A program made the translations under genes and the position numbers. Positions 9,409 to 19,945 of a DNA stretch of 64,000 bases are shown piece by piece. Every line of letters starts with the position of its first letter. The stretch's first letter is position 1. The DNA is taken from NCBI GenBank assembly GCA_949358305.1, contig OX442314.1:3661087-3725086 (forward strand), read 5' to 3'. The notes under the pieces were generated by a model. That model saw only the letters and a list, made by a program, of their open reading frames with translations, did no database searches and was not told where the DNA came from. The stretch is from Strigamia acuminata. Its lineage: Eukaryota > Arthropoda > Chilopoda > Geophilomorpha > Linotaeniidae.

Positions 9409-10455
9409 TTACGCGCCTGGTTGTGGGTCACTGAGGAAGAGATCAAATTGAATAAACTAAGTGAACAAACTGATGGACGGGCGGACAAATTGAAACGTTG
9501 AACCGAATTAATTACCTCGACGCCGGACGCCCTGGCAACATCGGTTCGGTGGCCGCGAAACGCGCTAGCATCCTGGCGCGCCCGCGGGATTGACTTGAAA
9601 AATAGAAAATAAAATAAAATAAATATAAATAAATAAATCAATTCGAATCAAACCAACCAATCGGTGAAACAAAACGAAACAAAAACAAAAACAAAACGTT
9701 GAATCGAATTAACTCACATCGGCATCGGACGTCCCGGTCCCATCAACTGGGCGCCCGCGAAGCGAACAAACAGTACGGAACGTCCGCGAGGATGGCTTAA
9801 AAAATAAATAAATAAATAAATAAATAAATAAATGAATAAATAAATCAAACGAGACGTTTGACCGAATTACATCGGTTCCGGAGTCGCGCGCTGGAATGGC
9901 GCAACCCGCATGATGGGTCGAATGTGACCGGGTTCGGTCCACTGCCACGATGACGACTGGGGCGGATCAATTGGCTGACAACTGAATAAACAAAGAAATA
10001 AAGAAATGAAGAAACAGATAAACGAACGATCGATCGAAACCGGTCGGTCGAATCTCTCACCTTGCATCATCGCCGTCGTTGTTGTGGTCGTTTTTCTCGT
10101 TTTTGTTCATCGTCTGGAACATAGAAATTAAATTAAAGTCGAATGCAAAGGAAAATAAAATAACGGCTAAGAAAAAATAAAAAATTTCAAGTCACGAGTC
10201 TGTCAAATGAGCGAGCGAGCGGTGCCCGACCGAACCAATGCAGGCGTTCGTGTTTGCACGCGCGTGTTAATTGATACGTTGTCGAGAGAGGCGTAGAGAT
10301 AATCGAGGGTTGTTTTTTTTTTCAATTTGTCGATCGATTGACTGATAAATGTGACGGTAGAACGGTCAACTACTCACTTTTTGGAAGATGGAAACACGAC
10401 GTTGTCTGTCCCGCGCGTGATCACTATCGATGCATAGAGCGACACCAAGTGACAT
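9409..10455 (-). CDS. Six-exon Pro/Arg-rich gene with duplicated 78-nt exons
   Basis: Coding exons on the minus strand are 10455-10378, 10113-10061, 9981-9871, 9795-9718, 9593-9516 and 9430-9409. All introns are GT-AG and the frame stays open through every junction, giving 139 residues. If translation begins at the second Met (10110) the product is 112 residues. Exons 4 and 5 are both 78 nt with the same phase and encode related 26-residue modules that end in GPGRPMP and LPGRPAS, so one arose by exon duplication. The middle exon is Pro/Gln/Trp-rich. I see no known domain, signal peptide or membrane segment. AATAAA on the minus strand is near 9,331. The first exon is the least certain, because it is followed by a 264-bp intron and preceded by repeat-like sequence. 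Confidence 0.6.
9801..9845. repeat. (AAAT)n microsatellite inside an intron
   Basis: About ten AAAT/AAAC units lie in the intron between exons 3 and 4 of the minus-strand gene. Confidence 0.9.
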
Positions 10456-10479
10456 AATCCGGAAACATGGCGGCTGTCT

Positions 10480-10545
10480 GTCTCCATCCTCTCGGCACAC
10501 GGTTCCACGCGGCGGGTATCTCCGTCCACTCGACCAATCGTCGTA
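10480..10545 (-). repeat. Partial tRNA-like (SINE-type) copy
   Basis: On the minus strand TTGGTCGAGTGGAC, then ACCCGCCGCGTGGAACC, parallels the tRNA-like copy at 2,866-2,955. Only the A-box half is kept. Confidence 0.4.
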
Positions 10546-11222
10546 TTCGTTGTTATCCTTTTTCCTTTTTTTTTTTCTTTTTTTTTCTTTCTTTTTTTTT
10601 CTTTTTTTCTTTTTTAGGCGAGTAAATAAAACTGACTGAAATAAAAATTCCCATCCATCCACCCATTTCGTTTTGTTTTTTAACGTGACGATTCTGAGTA
10701 ATTACGTCACACCGTGTACCCCAACCATTAATCAGATTATCACGATAGATGTCGCGTGAAATGAGATTGTGAACGCTTAAACTGGTCTATGGTTTAAATT
10801 CCATTCCGCGATGCACGGCGCGCCATCGTAAAGGCTTTTATTCAACTAGACACGAACGTTTAGCGTGTTGGATCAAACGTCCGGTCACGCGACCTGTGAT
10901 GTAATTACTCGGAACCACTGCGCAGCCCGGTGGAACTCGTGTCCTTTAATGGATACCAAAATGTTCGTCCGATGCGATCACTTGACGTTTCCCGCGTTAA
11001 AAAGTGACCCAATAAATTCCGGAACCAGATTAATCATGTTTTATCTATCTATATGCGTCTAACCGTATATTTTGTTTTTTTTAATTTTAACGTGGAAAAG
11101 TTCGTTAATCATAATATTCGACACCTACATGTCAAACTTGGAAAATCCGCGGCGGTGGCGCATTCTGGCGACAATCCGCGAAACCCCGTGAATAGCTTGT
11201 TTTCGACTTGTCATTTTTATAA

Positions 11223-11255
<33 letters not shown>

Positions 11256-11355
11256 GTTATTATTATTATTATTATTATTTAATTAGAAGTGTGACCCGTC
11301 ACGTGTTACCACCGCCATTGTTATCACCGGGTGTCGTGTCGGTTCATTCGTCAAA
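10546..11355. repeat. T-rich tract, dispersed repeat copy 5 (block three) and (ATT)n array
   Basis: A pyrimidine-rich TTTTTC tract lies at about 10,560-10,615. Block three of the dispersed repeat is at about 10,838-11,160 ('cggtcacgcgacctgtgatg'). An (ATT)n array is at 11,223-11,279. I see no gene before the ATG at 11,356. Confidence 0.6.
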
Positions 11356-12309
11356 ATGGACGCACCATGCGCTTCGTCCACAGAGGTGAGTTGTTAAATC
11401 TCTGTCTATGAATTGTTATTTTGTCAATTGGCCGTATTCACATTTTGCGTGCACAAAACGCACGTATACGCCATGTTGCCCGCGTGAACATCTGAATTGT
11501 CGTTGTTTTCATCGCTAAACGAAACGATCAATTTGATGAATGTACAAATGAGTTTAATGAATTTTATAAAATTAAGCGAACGAGCGAGATTAACAAATAA
11601 ATAAACAAATGGGTGTTTGTTTGGAGATAATTCATTTCGTACAACGCGCTATCAATCAATCAATTACCCGCTATACGGTGAAACTGTAACGCTCCTCTCT
11701 CGTTCGTGTTTCGGTCTCCTTTCTCTCCTCCTCTCTTCGCGTTCGTATCTCAATTTAATTTATTTTAATTTAATTTAATTTAATTTATTTATTTATTTAT
11801 TTCTCTCTTTACAGATGTCAATCATCGCCGGGAATGAGGCACCGACCCGACCACAGTCGCCGCAATCGCAACCATCGTCACCAAGAACGCCGCAGACGCC
11901 GAAGCGCCCTTTTGAGACGGGGAATACGACGCCAGTTAAAGGGGTATCCCGTTGAGATTCCTATTATTTATTCTTTTTTTCGTTTATTTTTTTTCCCCCT
12001 TTCCTTTTCCAGTCGTCCACCGCTTCCACTCCGCGTGCGCCGACGGGTAGGTTGAAGACGGTGGATCTTATACTTCGAAGAGTGACGAAGGAGGAGGAAC
12101 GAGAGGAGGAGGAGCGAAAGAAGGGACGCAACAGAGACGATTCCATGTGGATCGAGACGCTCCCAGATGGAGATGTTCTTTTGTCGGGTTCAGTGGTGAG
12201 CGCGTTAGTCCGTGTGGGTGTGGTAAGAGTCATACCAGAAGAAAACGAAGGAGACGGTGACGAAGCTCAGAGAAAGAATCGAGAGTCTGGCAAAGAAGAC
12301 GCGGGATAA
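11356..12309 (+). CDS. Three-exon gene, Ser/Pro-rich N-terminus and acidic charged C-terminus
   Basis: The exons are 11356-11385, 11815-11943 and 12013-12309, with introns GTGAGT...ACAG and GTATCC...CCAG. Both junctions are phase 0 and the product has 151 residues. Exon 2 is rich in Ser, Pro, Gln and Thr and looks disordered. Exon 3 starts Ser/Thr/Pro-rich, then has a hydrophobic VDLILRRV segment, a run of Glu/Arg/Lys, an IETLPDGDVLLSGSVVSALV segment that could form a small beta structure, and an acidic tail. AATAAA follows at about 12,345. I recognise no family. It converges on the zinc-finger gene at 12,461. Confidence 0.6.
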
Positions 12310-12460
12310 GAAAAAATTGATCGTGTATTTGTAATAATGATAACAATAAAGATGATTAATGTGGATTTTTTTTTTTTTTTTTTTGTAAAAAAAAAATAAA
12401 AGCAAATGGGGAAGAGTCGGACAATGCAAATTATGAGAAAAAAATAAAATTAAATAAAAA

Positions 12461-13040
12461 CTAATGTTCATTGACGCCACCTCCATCATTTCCGGCGGGC
12501 GCTTGGTAATCGTGTGCCTCCGCCCAATGAGTGACGAGATCCCCGGGAGAGGGCGTCTCCGCACAAAACGGACAGCGTCGCCCGTTGAGTCGGTGCACTC
12601 GTTTCAACGCCTAAGAAGAAAGGGGAAAAAATAAAAATACGAATTAGTTAACTAGTGTGTGAGTGAAGAGGATAATTGGACACTCACCGATGCCAGACAG
12701 ACGGGCTCGCGCGAGAATTTTTTCAACAGCCCTCGGACGAAATCATTCGCGTCCTTGTGGATGTTGTGTCGCTGTCGCTGGTGGCGAAAGACGTCGACGC
12801 AGAAGAATCCGTCCGGTCCTGAGGCACGTGGGGCGGGGGGGGGGGGGGAAGAAAAAGAAAAAAAAAATTAAAATAAAATTAAAAAATATTTATGTATATA
12901 AAATAAATAAAACATATGGAATAAAAGATATAAAATAATAAGTAAATAAATAAACGTTTCTTACTATCGGGGTGTTTATCATCGCATAGAGCGCAGGAGT
13001 ATGACCTGCCGCCACCCTCCTCTTGTGGTGCTTCCGCCAT
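12461..13040 (-). CDS. Small C2H2-like zinc-finger protein, three exons
   Basis: Exons on the minus strand are 13040-12965, 12818-12688 and 12610-12461. Introns are GTAAGA...CTCAG and GTGAGT...CTTAG, and the product has 118 residues. The C-terminal finger has Cys82, Cys85, His97 and His102 (CX2CX11HX4H). A second possible finger uses Cys16 and Cys19 with His38 and His43, and it is built only after exons 1 and 2 are joined, which supports the splice model. The N-terminus has Glu and Gly runs. It may bind DNA, RNA or protein; nothing in the sequence decides which. I recognise no family. The first intron holds a run of 12 G and A-rich sequence. Confidence 0.65.
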
Positions 13041-13082
13041 TTTCCTTTTGTTTGTGAGACGAGTAAACAACTGAAAATAAAT

Positions 13083-13138
<56 letters not shown>

Positions 13139-14385
13139 TGATTGTGGTCGTGGGCGTGGTCCATTGACCGAGAAATCACACAAAGCATCAAACTTACTTA
13201 CCAACGAACACGAGGTGGCAGTGAGGATCAGACGGAAGATGAAACGCGCGCGTTTGATATAAGCTGCCGAACCAAAGTGTGTGTATGTCGTGAGCGGCTG
13301 ATGTGACATCTGGTGGCAGTCCGAGAACGATTTAAGTTTGAACTATGGAGCGTCGGCAAATGAACGGGTCTCTCTCGTTGGCAATCCTCGTTGTTCCGAC
13401 GAATCCTGCTATCGCCGTCTTTGTGGTCCTCGTCACGGTCGTCGTTTTTATTTAACTCGAAACGAACGTTAATACTAAGTTTCCAATGTGCGTAGACGCG
13501 CGTGATTCGCGCGTGATTTGCGCGTTTTCCACATGTGGTGCCCCCGTCACGCGTGAATACAAAACGTCGACCCAATAAATTCCGAAATTGGGCTAATCTT
13601 GTTTTATTCGCCCATGTGCGCTTACCCATATATTTTGTTTTTCAGTTTGTGGAAAAGTTCATTGCCTGTGGTTTTCGGCGCGTACATGGCAAACGCGGGA
13701 AAATTTGCGGTGGTAGCGCGCTTTGGTGGCAATAAAAAAAAAAAACACCATAATGTTAAAAATGGAAATCCCGTGCAGAAGCTTATTTTTGAACAAATTG
13801 TTTGGGGCTGCCGGTGCTTGTCGGCGCCAGCTGCCCCGTATTCTGTACAGAGAGACGTTCAAAAGAACATCTATTAACTCATACAGTAGAAAAACCACAG
13901 AAGTGAGTAAAACAATCGCGGAAAACCAAAACCCTCCGGATTTCCGCGAGGGCCAGGATTGGTCTGGATTACTGGAATCACTCTCGAAGCCCGTCGAATG
14001 CGTTGATGGAGATTCGCACCAACTACGACAGCGCGTGGCAACCGGAAGGTGAAATTAAAATATAAAACGGCGGATATTTTACAAAACTTTTGTATCGGTC
14101 GTTTGGTACAAAGATAATGTGATTAACTATTGGAATACGAACCGCGAAACCGATACCACGATCCGAAATTTAAACTTTAATCGTCCACCCATTGTCGATC
14201 GCCAGACATCTATAAGCGATAGGTGCGCCCTTTTCATTTTCGTGTCGCTCCCCCAGAGTTTGTGGGTCTAACCTGACCTAATCTTACCCAATTCGAATCT
14301 GAATTTGAATCTAAATTTTGCGTTTTTATTATCGTTTCAATATTATACGAGTTTCTTTTTATTAAACAATTACATTTTCAATTCT
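13041..14385. repeat. (GA)n array and dispersed repeat copy 6
   Basis: A (GA)n array lies at 13,085-13,132. Block three of the dispersed family follows at about 13,450-13,700. Block one is at 13,782-13,842 (ends CAGCTGCCCCG) and a diverged block two at about 13,910-14,050. The long minus-strand frame at 13,228-13,629 runs through repeat sequence and I do not call it. Confidence 0.6.
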
Positions 14386-17300
14386 CGTTGGTAGTTAATT
14401 GCGCCCTGGTGCGTTGCCATAAACACCGGACACTTTGTGGACATATATCCACGTTGACGGACATCAGCATCGCATCACACGCATTATCGCGCGCGCGAAC
14501 GCGCTCGTGCGAGTATGTACGCCGTCAGGGACTTCGCTTCGCGGTCGCGCATCGACGTCGAAACATGCCGTATCGGTGTGCGGACGTTTTCTATGCCCAC
14601 AACGAACCGAATCTGTCGGACGCGAGTAGAATGCGCGTCACGAGGTCTAGACTAACGGATGAGTGTCGATGTGGGAGCTTATTTTTGGGACGAGTCGTCG
14701 GGGTTGCCGCCGCCTTCGCCACCGCTCAACGAGCCCAACTGTCACTATTCGTCGGGATGGATGCGTTTTGTTCCCGACTTATTTATCTATTTATTAATTT
14801 TTTTCTTTTTTTTTTGACCGGCCCGAAGGCCAGTCTGAGACCGAGAGGCAGGCGGGAGACGCGTATCGCCGTTGGATCCAACAGCATCATAGAGTGCAAA
14901 GAGTTAACCGCTGACCTCGAAAGGAAACTAGCAAACAAGCTGTACGATCGATTGGTCTAAAAATGCTCACAAAACCCATCGAGTGCAGTGATATAAACTC
15001 GCGTCGACTACGTTGGTGCAGCGTGTATTGCGAGATGAAATTTAAATCGTAAACCAATTGAGACGTTCACGATCTTGTTTCACGCAACATCTACCACGAA
15101 AATCTAATTAATGACTGGATCACATGACACAAAATTAATTCTACGACCGGGAAATCGATTTCTATTTTTTAAAGACTTTTATTTAACTCGGCGCGAGATT
15201 CTACCTACAAACGATAAACGCATCCTTTTTATTTTCTTGTTGTCGTCTCGAGAGTCTGTGGATCTACAACCTGGCCTAATCTGACCTAATTCAAATCTAA
15301 ATTTGAATCTGAATTTTGCGTTTTCTTTATTGTTTCAACATTATACGAGTTTCCTTTTGTTAAACAATTATGTTTTGAATTTTCGTAAGTGGTTGGTTAA
15401 TTGCGTCCCGGTGCGTTGCCATAAACACAAAGCACTCTGCGGACATTTATCCACGTTGCCGGACATTATTATCGACGCCCGCGTCGAAAGACCGTGTCGA
15501 GCTCATCGGCATCGCATCACACGCAATATCGCGCGCGCGAACGCGCTTGTGCGAGTATGTACGTCGTCGGGGACTCGGCTTCGCGGTCGCGCATCGACGT
15601 CGAAACATGCCGTATCGGTGTGCGGATGTTTTCTATGCCCACAACGAACCGAATCTGTCGGACGCGAGTAGAATGCACGTCAAGAGGTTTAGACTAACGG
15701 ATGAGTGTCGATGTGGGAGCTTATTTTTGGGACGAGTCGTCGGGGTTGCCGCTGCCACCACCGCCACCGTCCAGCGACCCCAACCGCCTTTATTCGCCGA
15801 CTCGTTTATTTATTTATTTATTTATTTATTTGTTTATTTTTTTTGACCGGCCCGAAGGCCAGTCTGAGACCGAGAGAGCGAGGAAGGCGTTCAAGAAGGA
15901 CGCCTACAGCCACTGGAAGCGAGAACCCGGCTACCACGCCGCCCGGCGGGTACTGAGCCGCTCGACCGAGCGGCGGGCCCGAGTTCCGCTGGCGATCTGA
16001 AAGTGTTGGCAAAACCCATCGAACGTGTTGAGGAAGACTCCGATCGACTGGGACGGCGCGAGACCCCCGGGAGATGGAAATAAAATACGAAACAACGGAT
16101 TCCCTACAAATTTTTTTTCCCGGTAAATTACGACGAAGATAATCTAATTAACGGTTAAAGTACGAACCGCAGAGTCGGTGCCACGACCGGAGAATTAAAA
16201 CTTTAATCGTCTTTCTTTTTCGGGTGATATTTTTTTTATCCCGTATCGATCGCTACATCGGACACGGGTAGAATGCACGCGACCGCGCGCACATTTAAAT
16301 AAACGAACGGGTGCCGATACGAGAGCTTATTTTTTGGGACGAGTCGTCGGGGTTGCCGTCGCCGCCGTCGCTCAACGACCCCAGCCGCATCTATTCGCCG
16401 GGAAGGATACGTTCTATTTTCGGATTTATTTATTTATTTATTTATTTTGACCGGCCCGAAGGCCAGTCTGAGAGACACGGGATGAACGCGCACAAATGCC
16501 ACATCATCGACCGGACGCTGAAGCATCGACCGTTTACTCGGTCGAGGAAATTTTAAACTATATAACCATCGACCGGTCAGTTGGGGAGGCGCGCCCGGTA
16601 CTATACGAGACGGTCCGCCCCGATCTGAAAACGCTCGCCGAACCCGCAGAACGCGTTCGGTGAGACTCGCGTCGACTACGACGACGCGAGACTCCCGGAA
16701 AGTGAAAATAAAATACGAAACGATTGATTTTCTGTAAAAATTTTATTATGACGAGTTGCGACGAAGATAACCTAATTATCGGTTAAAGCACGGACCGCAA
16801 AGTCGGTCCCACGACCGAAGAATTAAAATTTTAATCGTCTTTCTTTTTTCGTGTGATTTTTTTTTACTCCGCACCGATCGCCACGTCGGACACGGGTAGA
16901 ATGCACGCAACCGCACGCGCGCTGCGAGGTTTAGACGGACGAAGAAATGCCGGTGCGGGAGCTTATTTTCGGGGCGAGCCGTCGGGGCTGCCGCTGCCGT
17001 CGCCGCTCAACGACACCATTTGCCCCTATTCTCGTCGGGACGGGCGCGTTCTATTTCCGATTTATTTGTTTCTTCATTTATTTATTATTTTGACCGGCCC
17101 GAAGGCCAGTCTGAGACCGAGACCGCTTAGATCATTTTGGGCGGGTAGAAGTCCTACCGCACCATCGGCCGACGATCGGACGGAGAAGCGCGCATACCGC
17201 ACCATCGACCGATGGTCGGATAGAGGCGCGCATGTACTCGAGTCTCGATCTGAAAAACGTCCGCAAAGTCTATTGGATGCGATGACCGAGACTCGCGTCG

Positions 17301-17675
17301 ACTGCGACGGTACATGGTCCCCGGGAAATGATTTAAAAATGTAAAACGACTGTTATTTTGTAAAACTTTTATTCGAATCTGCCACAACGAAGATAAAATG
17401 ATTAACGGTTGGAAGGCGAGCCGCGAAACCAGTTCTACGACGGGGGAATTAAAATTTTAACCGTTTTTCTTTTTCGGGTGATTTTTTTTTACTCCGCACC
17501 GATCGCCACGCCGGACACGGGTAGAATGCACGCGACCGCACGCGCGCTGCGAGGTTTAGACGGACGAAGGAATGCTGGTGCGGGAGCTTATTTCCGGGGC
17601 GAGTCGTCGGGGCTGTCGTTGCTGTCGCCACCGCCGCCGCTCAGCGACCCCAGTTGCCCCAATTTTACGGCCAAT

Positions 17676-17714
<39 letters not shown>

Positions 17715-18265
17715 TTTTGACCGGCCCGAAGGCCAGTCTGAGAGACACGGGATGAACGCGCACAAATGCCACATCATCGACCGGACGCTGAAGCATCGAC
17801 CGTTTACTCGGTCGAGGAAATTTTAAACTATACAACCATCGACCGGTCAGTTGGGGAGGCGCGCCCGGTACTATACGAGACGGTCCGCCCCGATCTGAAA
17901 ACGCTCGCCGAACCCGCAGAACGCGTTGGGTGAGACTCGCGTCGACTGCGACGACGCGAGACTCCCGGAAAGTGAAAATAAAATACGAAACGATTGATTT
18001 TCTGTAAAAATTTTATTATGACGAGTTGCAACGAAGATAACCTAATTAATGACTGGAGCACACGGCGCGAAATTAATCCTATGATCGGGAAATGCATTTA
18101 TATTTTTTAAAGACTCTGGTTTGACCAGGCACGAACGTTTATGTACGAGATCCAACGTCCGATCACGTGACATGTGATATATTTCGCAAAACCACCACGC
18201 CGTTTCTCCAAATTAGGTTTTCACGAAACTCGATTCTATTTTTACCCACGTGGTCACGTGCCCTT
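14386..18265. repeat. Tandem array of the dispersed repeat, units 0.6-1.0 kb
   Basis: The marker block GACCGGCCCGAAGGCCAGTC occurs at 14,816, 15,845, 16,449, 17,092 and 17,719. A second marker 'gagtcgtcgggg' precedes each one. Spacings are about 1,030, 605, 640 and 630 bp. Each unit has, in order, a 'cgcgaggtttagacg'-like stretch, a GCTTATTTT...CGTCGGGG block, a TTTA microsatellite, the GGCC hairpin block, 'gactcgcgtcgact', and a segment that ends in 'aattaaaattttaatcgtc'. About 16,447-16,760 and 17,717-18,030 are almost identical, so the array was still expanding recently. No gene is called. Confidence 0.8.
17680..17717. repeat. (TTTA)n microsatellite
   Basis: About nine TTTA units lie just before the last GGCC hairpin block; shorter versions precede the other blocks. 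Confidence 0.9.
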
Positions 18266-18269
18266 CCCG

Positions 18270-18579
18270 ATATCAAAATCGCGTTTTAGCGAAACCCGAA
18301 GTTTCGTTTTTAATCGGCTGTTTTTGTTGGACACGAAGAAGCGTTATAGCGCGATCGCGCTAAGCGAGATTTGTAAAGTTGAGGATGCGTTACAACGCGT
18401 TTTCAAAAAACGGTTTGCCAAGAATGATAAAACACGCGCGATCGTGCGGATTGTACGAATAGGTGAAATCCGCAGAATCCGCCACGAGACTGCGAACAGG
18501 GGGTCAAGGTATAGGCCGCCGTAATGTTAAATATAGGGTCCCTTTCGCACTCCGCGAAATCCGCATGCGCGCCATAGGG
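18270..18579 (-). mobile_element. Element terminus in inverted orientation
   Basis: Read on the minus strand, this starts CCCTATGGCGCGCATGCGG at 18,579 and matches the terminus at 19,946 and 37,987 for about 300 bp, with more divergence toward 18,270. It abuts TTAG at 18,580-18,583, beyond which the gag frame is interrupted. Left of 18,270 the sequence passes directly into the dispersed-repeat family, so the element to which this end belongs extends leftward. No second end of it is visible in the window. Confidence 0.65.
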
Positions 18580-19945
18580 TTAGGTACTACTCTTTTCAAA
18601 GCAGTGTGACATGCAATGCCATTCAACCTTGAAATTCGTAAAACTTCATCTAAAAGAGTGGATCCAGCTTCCCATTCTCCATCGAATAAAGCGGGTTTGA
18701 TGTGATTCCATCTAATAGTTCTTTCATCAACTAGATCGTGAGTCCAGTTGTTGGCAGTGTATTGTGCAATTTTTTGTCGTAATGCTATGTCAGCATTATC
18801 TGCAGTAGCGTCAGATCGATCAGAAGATCGACGATCAGCTAATAATCGATCAATTTTCTCAGCAGTGTAATAATGAGTATTACGCCGAGAAGAATGGCCT
18901 CGATGTCGACGTCGATGAGATCGATGTCGATTATCGCGTTCTTGTTGCGCATTCACATCAGAATCCGACCTTGAATCAGATTGTGAATTTGAAGGCGTGT
19001 TGAAATGTGGTGTTTCAGGTGGGTCGGGTGGGTCGCTGTCATCATCTGGCGGTCGACGTCCACCTCCAGGTGGTCCATCTCCGTGTCCATCTGGATTTCC
19101 TCCATCTGGTGGATTTCTTCTATGCTGACCCCCACCTGGCGGGCTTTCATGTCCGTCGGGTGGTTCGCGTGCTGGATTCATTTCTCGTCGACTTCTTTTC
19201 GACGAATCTTGCTGTTGAGCCAGTGGTATCGTTCGGGCAACGTGAATGCCTGTTTCATGTTGCCTATTTCGATCATCTACCATTCCCAACAGTCGGTCAC
19301 TATTGTGAAAAATCGGGTTTCGATTACCAGGGAGCGGATTGCGATCAGCTCTCCGTTCCTCAGAATCCGAAGGACGTTTTCTTTTTGAGCGATGGCGACG
19401 ACGCGAACGATGGTCGTCATCACTCGATAATCCAGATTGGCTACTTAACTCTGAAACAACAGAAATTGTTATTGTTTCGGGAGTCAAAATAGGAACAGTT
19501 GGCGCAGCCATTTCTGGTTGCACCAATTGGTCAGTATAATTTCTTGCTTGCAAACGATCTTTCATCTCTGCAAGCTCTTCTTGAGCGCGCAACAAATCAG
19601 CTCGGAGAATTTCATTCTCATTTATTTGATTTTGCGATTCTTCTGGTTGCAATCGCTTAGCAGGGCCGCTAGATTTGACTTGTCCGCTCGTACTGGGTTG
19701 ATCCAGTGAGTGGAAAATCTCATCTTCACGCTTAGCTATTTTGCTTTCGCGAGTACGCTGTGTTTTAGCACGTGTGTCTAATTCAGCAGCATATCTCACT
19801 AGTTGATTATGATTGCGTTGGTAGTGATCTGCCAAATCAATCAACTCTTTATTTTTCTGCTCTAACTTACTTTTGGTAAGTTCGAGCTGTCTTCGCGCCT
19901 CTTGGTGTGAGCGAATTGAAAGTTCATTTCTAGTATTCATCTTAG
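18580..19945 (-). pseudogene. gag: Retroelement gag, distal part (interrupted at both ends)
   Basis: The frame is open on the minus strand from 19,945 to 18,580, about 455 codons. The N-terminal part is a Glu/Lys/Gln-rich coiled coil. It is followed by an Arg/Ser-rich segment, then a Pro-Gly-Asp-rich linker, then an RS-like basic stretch and a Tyr/Trp-containing region that may be the start of a capsid-like domain. This layout suits an LTR-retroelement gag polyprotein. The frame is cut on the right by the 32-kb insertion (TTAG at 19,942-19,945) and on the left by the element end at 18,579. It is in register with the gag segment at 52,198-52,778. The rest of gag and pol are not in the window. 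Confidence 0.7.
19942..19945. other. Target-site duplication TTAG, left
   Basis: TTAG abuts the CCTTATGG end at 19,946 and is repeated at 52,198-52,201 after the GAAAAGG end. Confidence 0.8.

Noticed and set aside
13228-13629. 133-residue minus-strand frame
   Set aside because: It lies in repeat sequence shared with 10.8-11.1 kb and 18.1 kb, where the frame is not kept.
14388-17720. Frames of 99-190 residues in the 14-18 kb array
   Set aside because: They overlap one another in different frames, include TTTA microsatellite translation, and recur in each repeat unit with frame changes.
18574-18590. Telomere-like TTAGG motif at an element end
   Set aside because: Only a single GGGTTAGG is present, with no tandem array, so it reads better as TTAG target plus element end.
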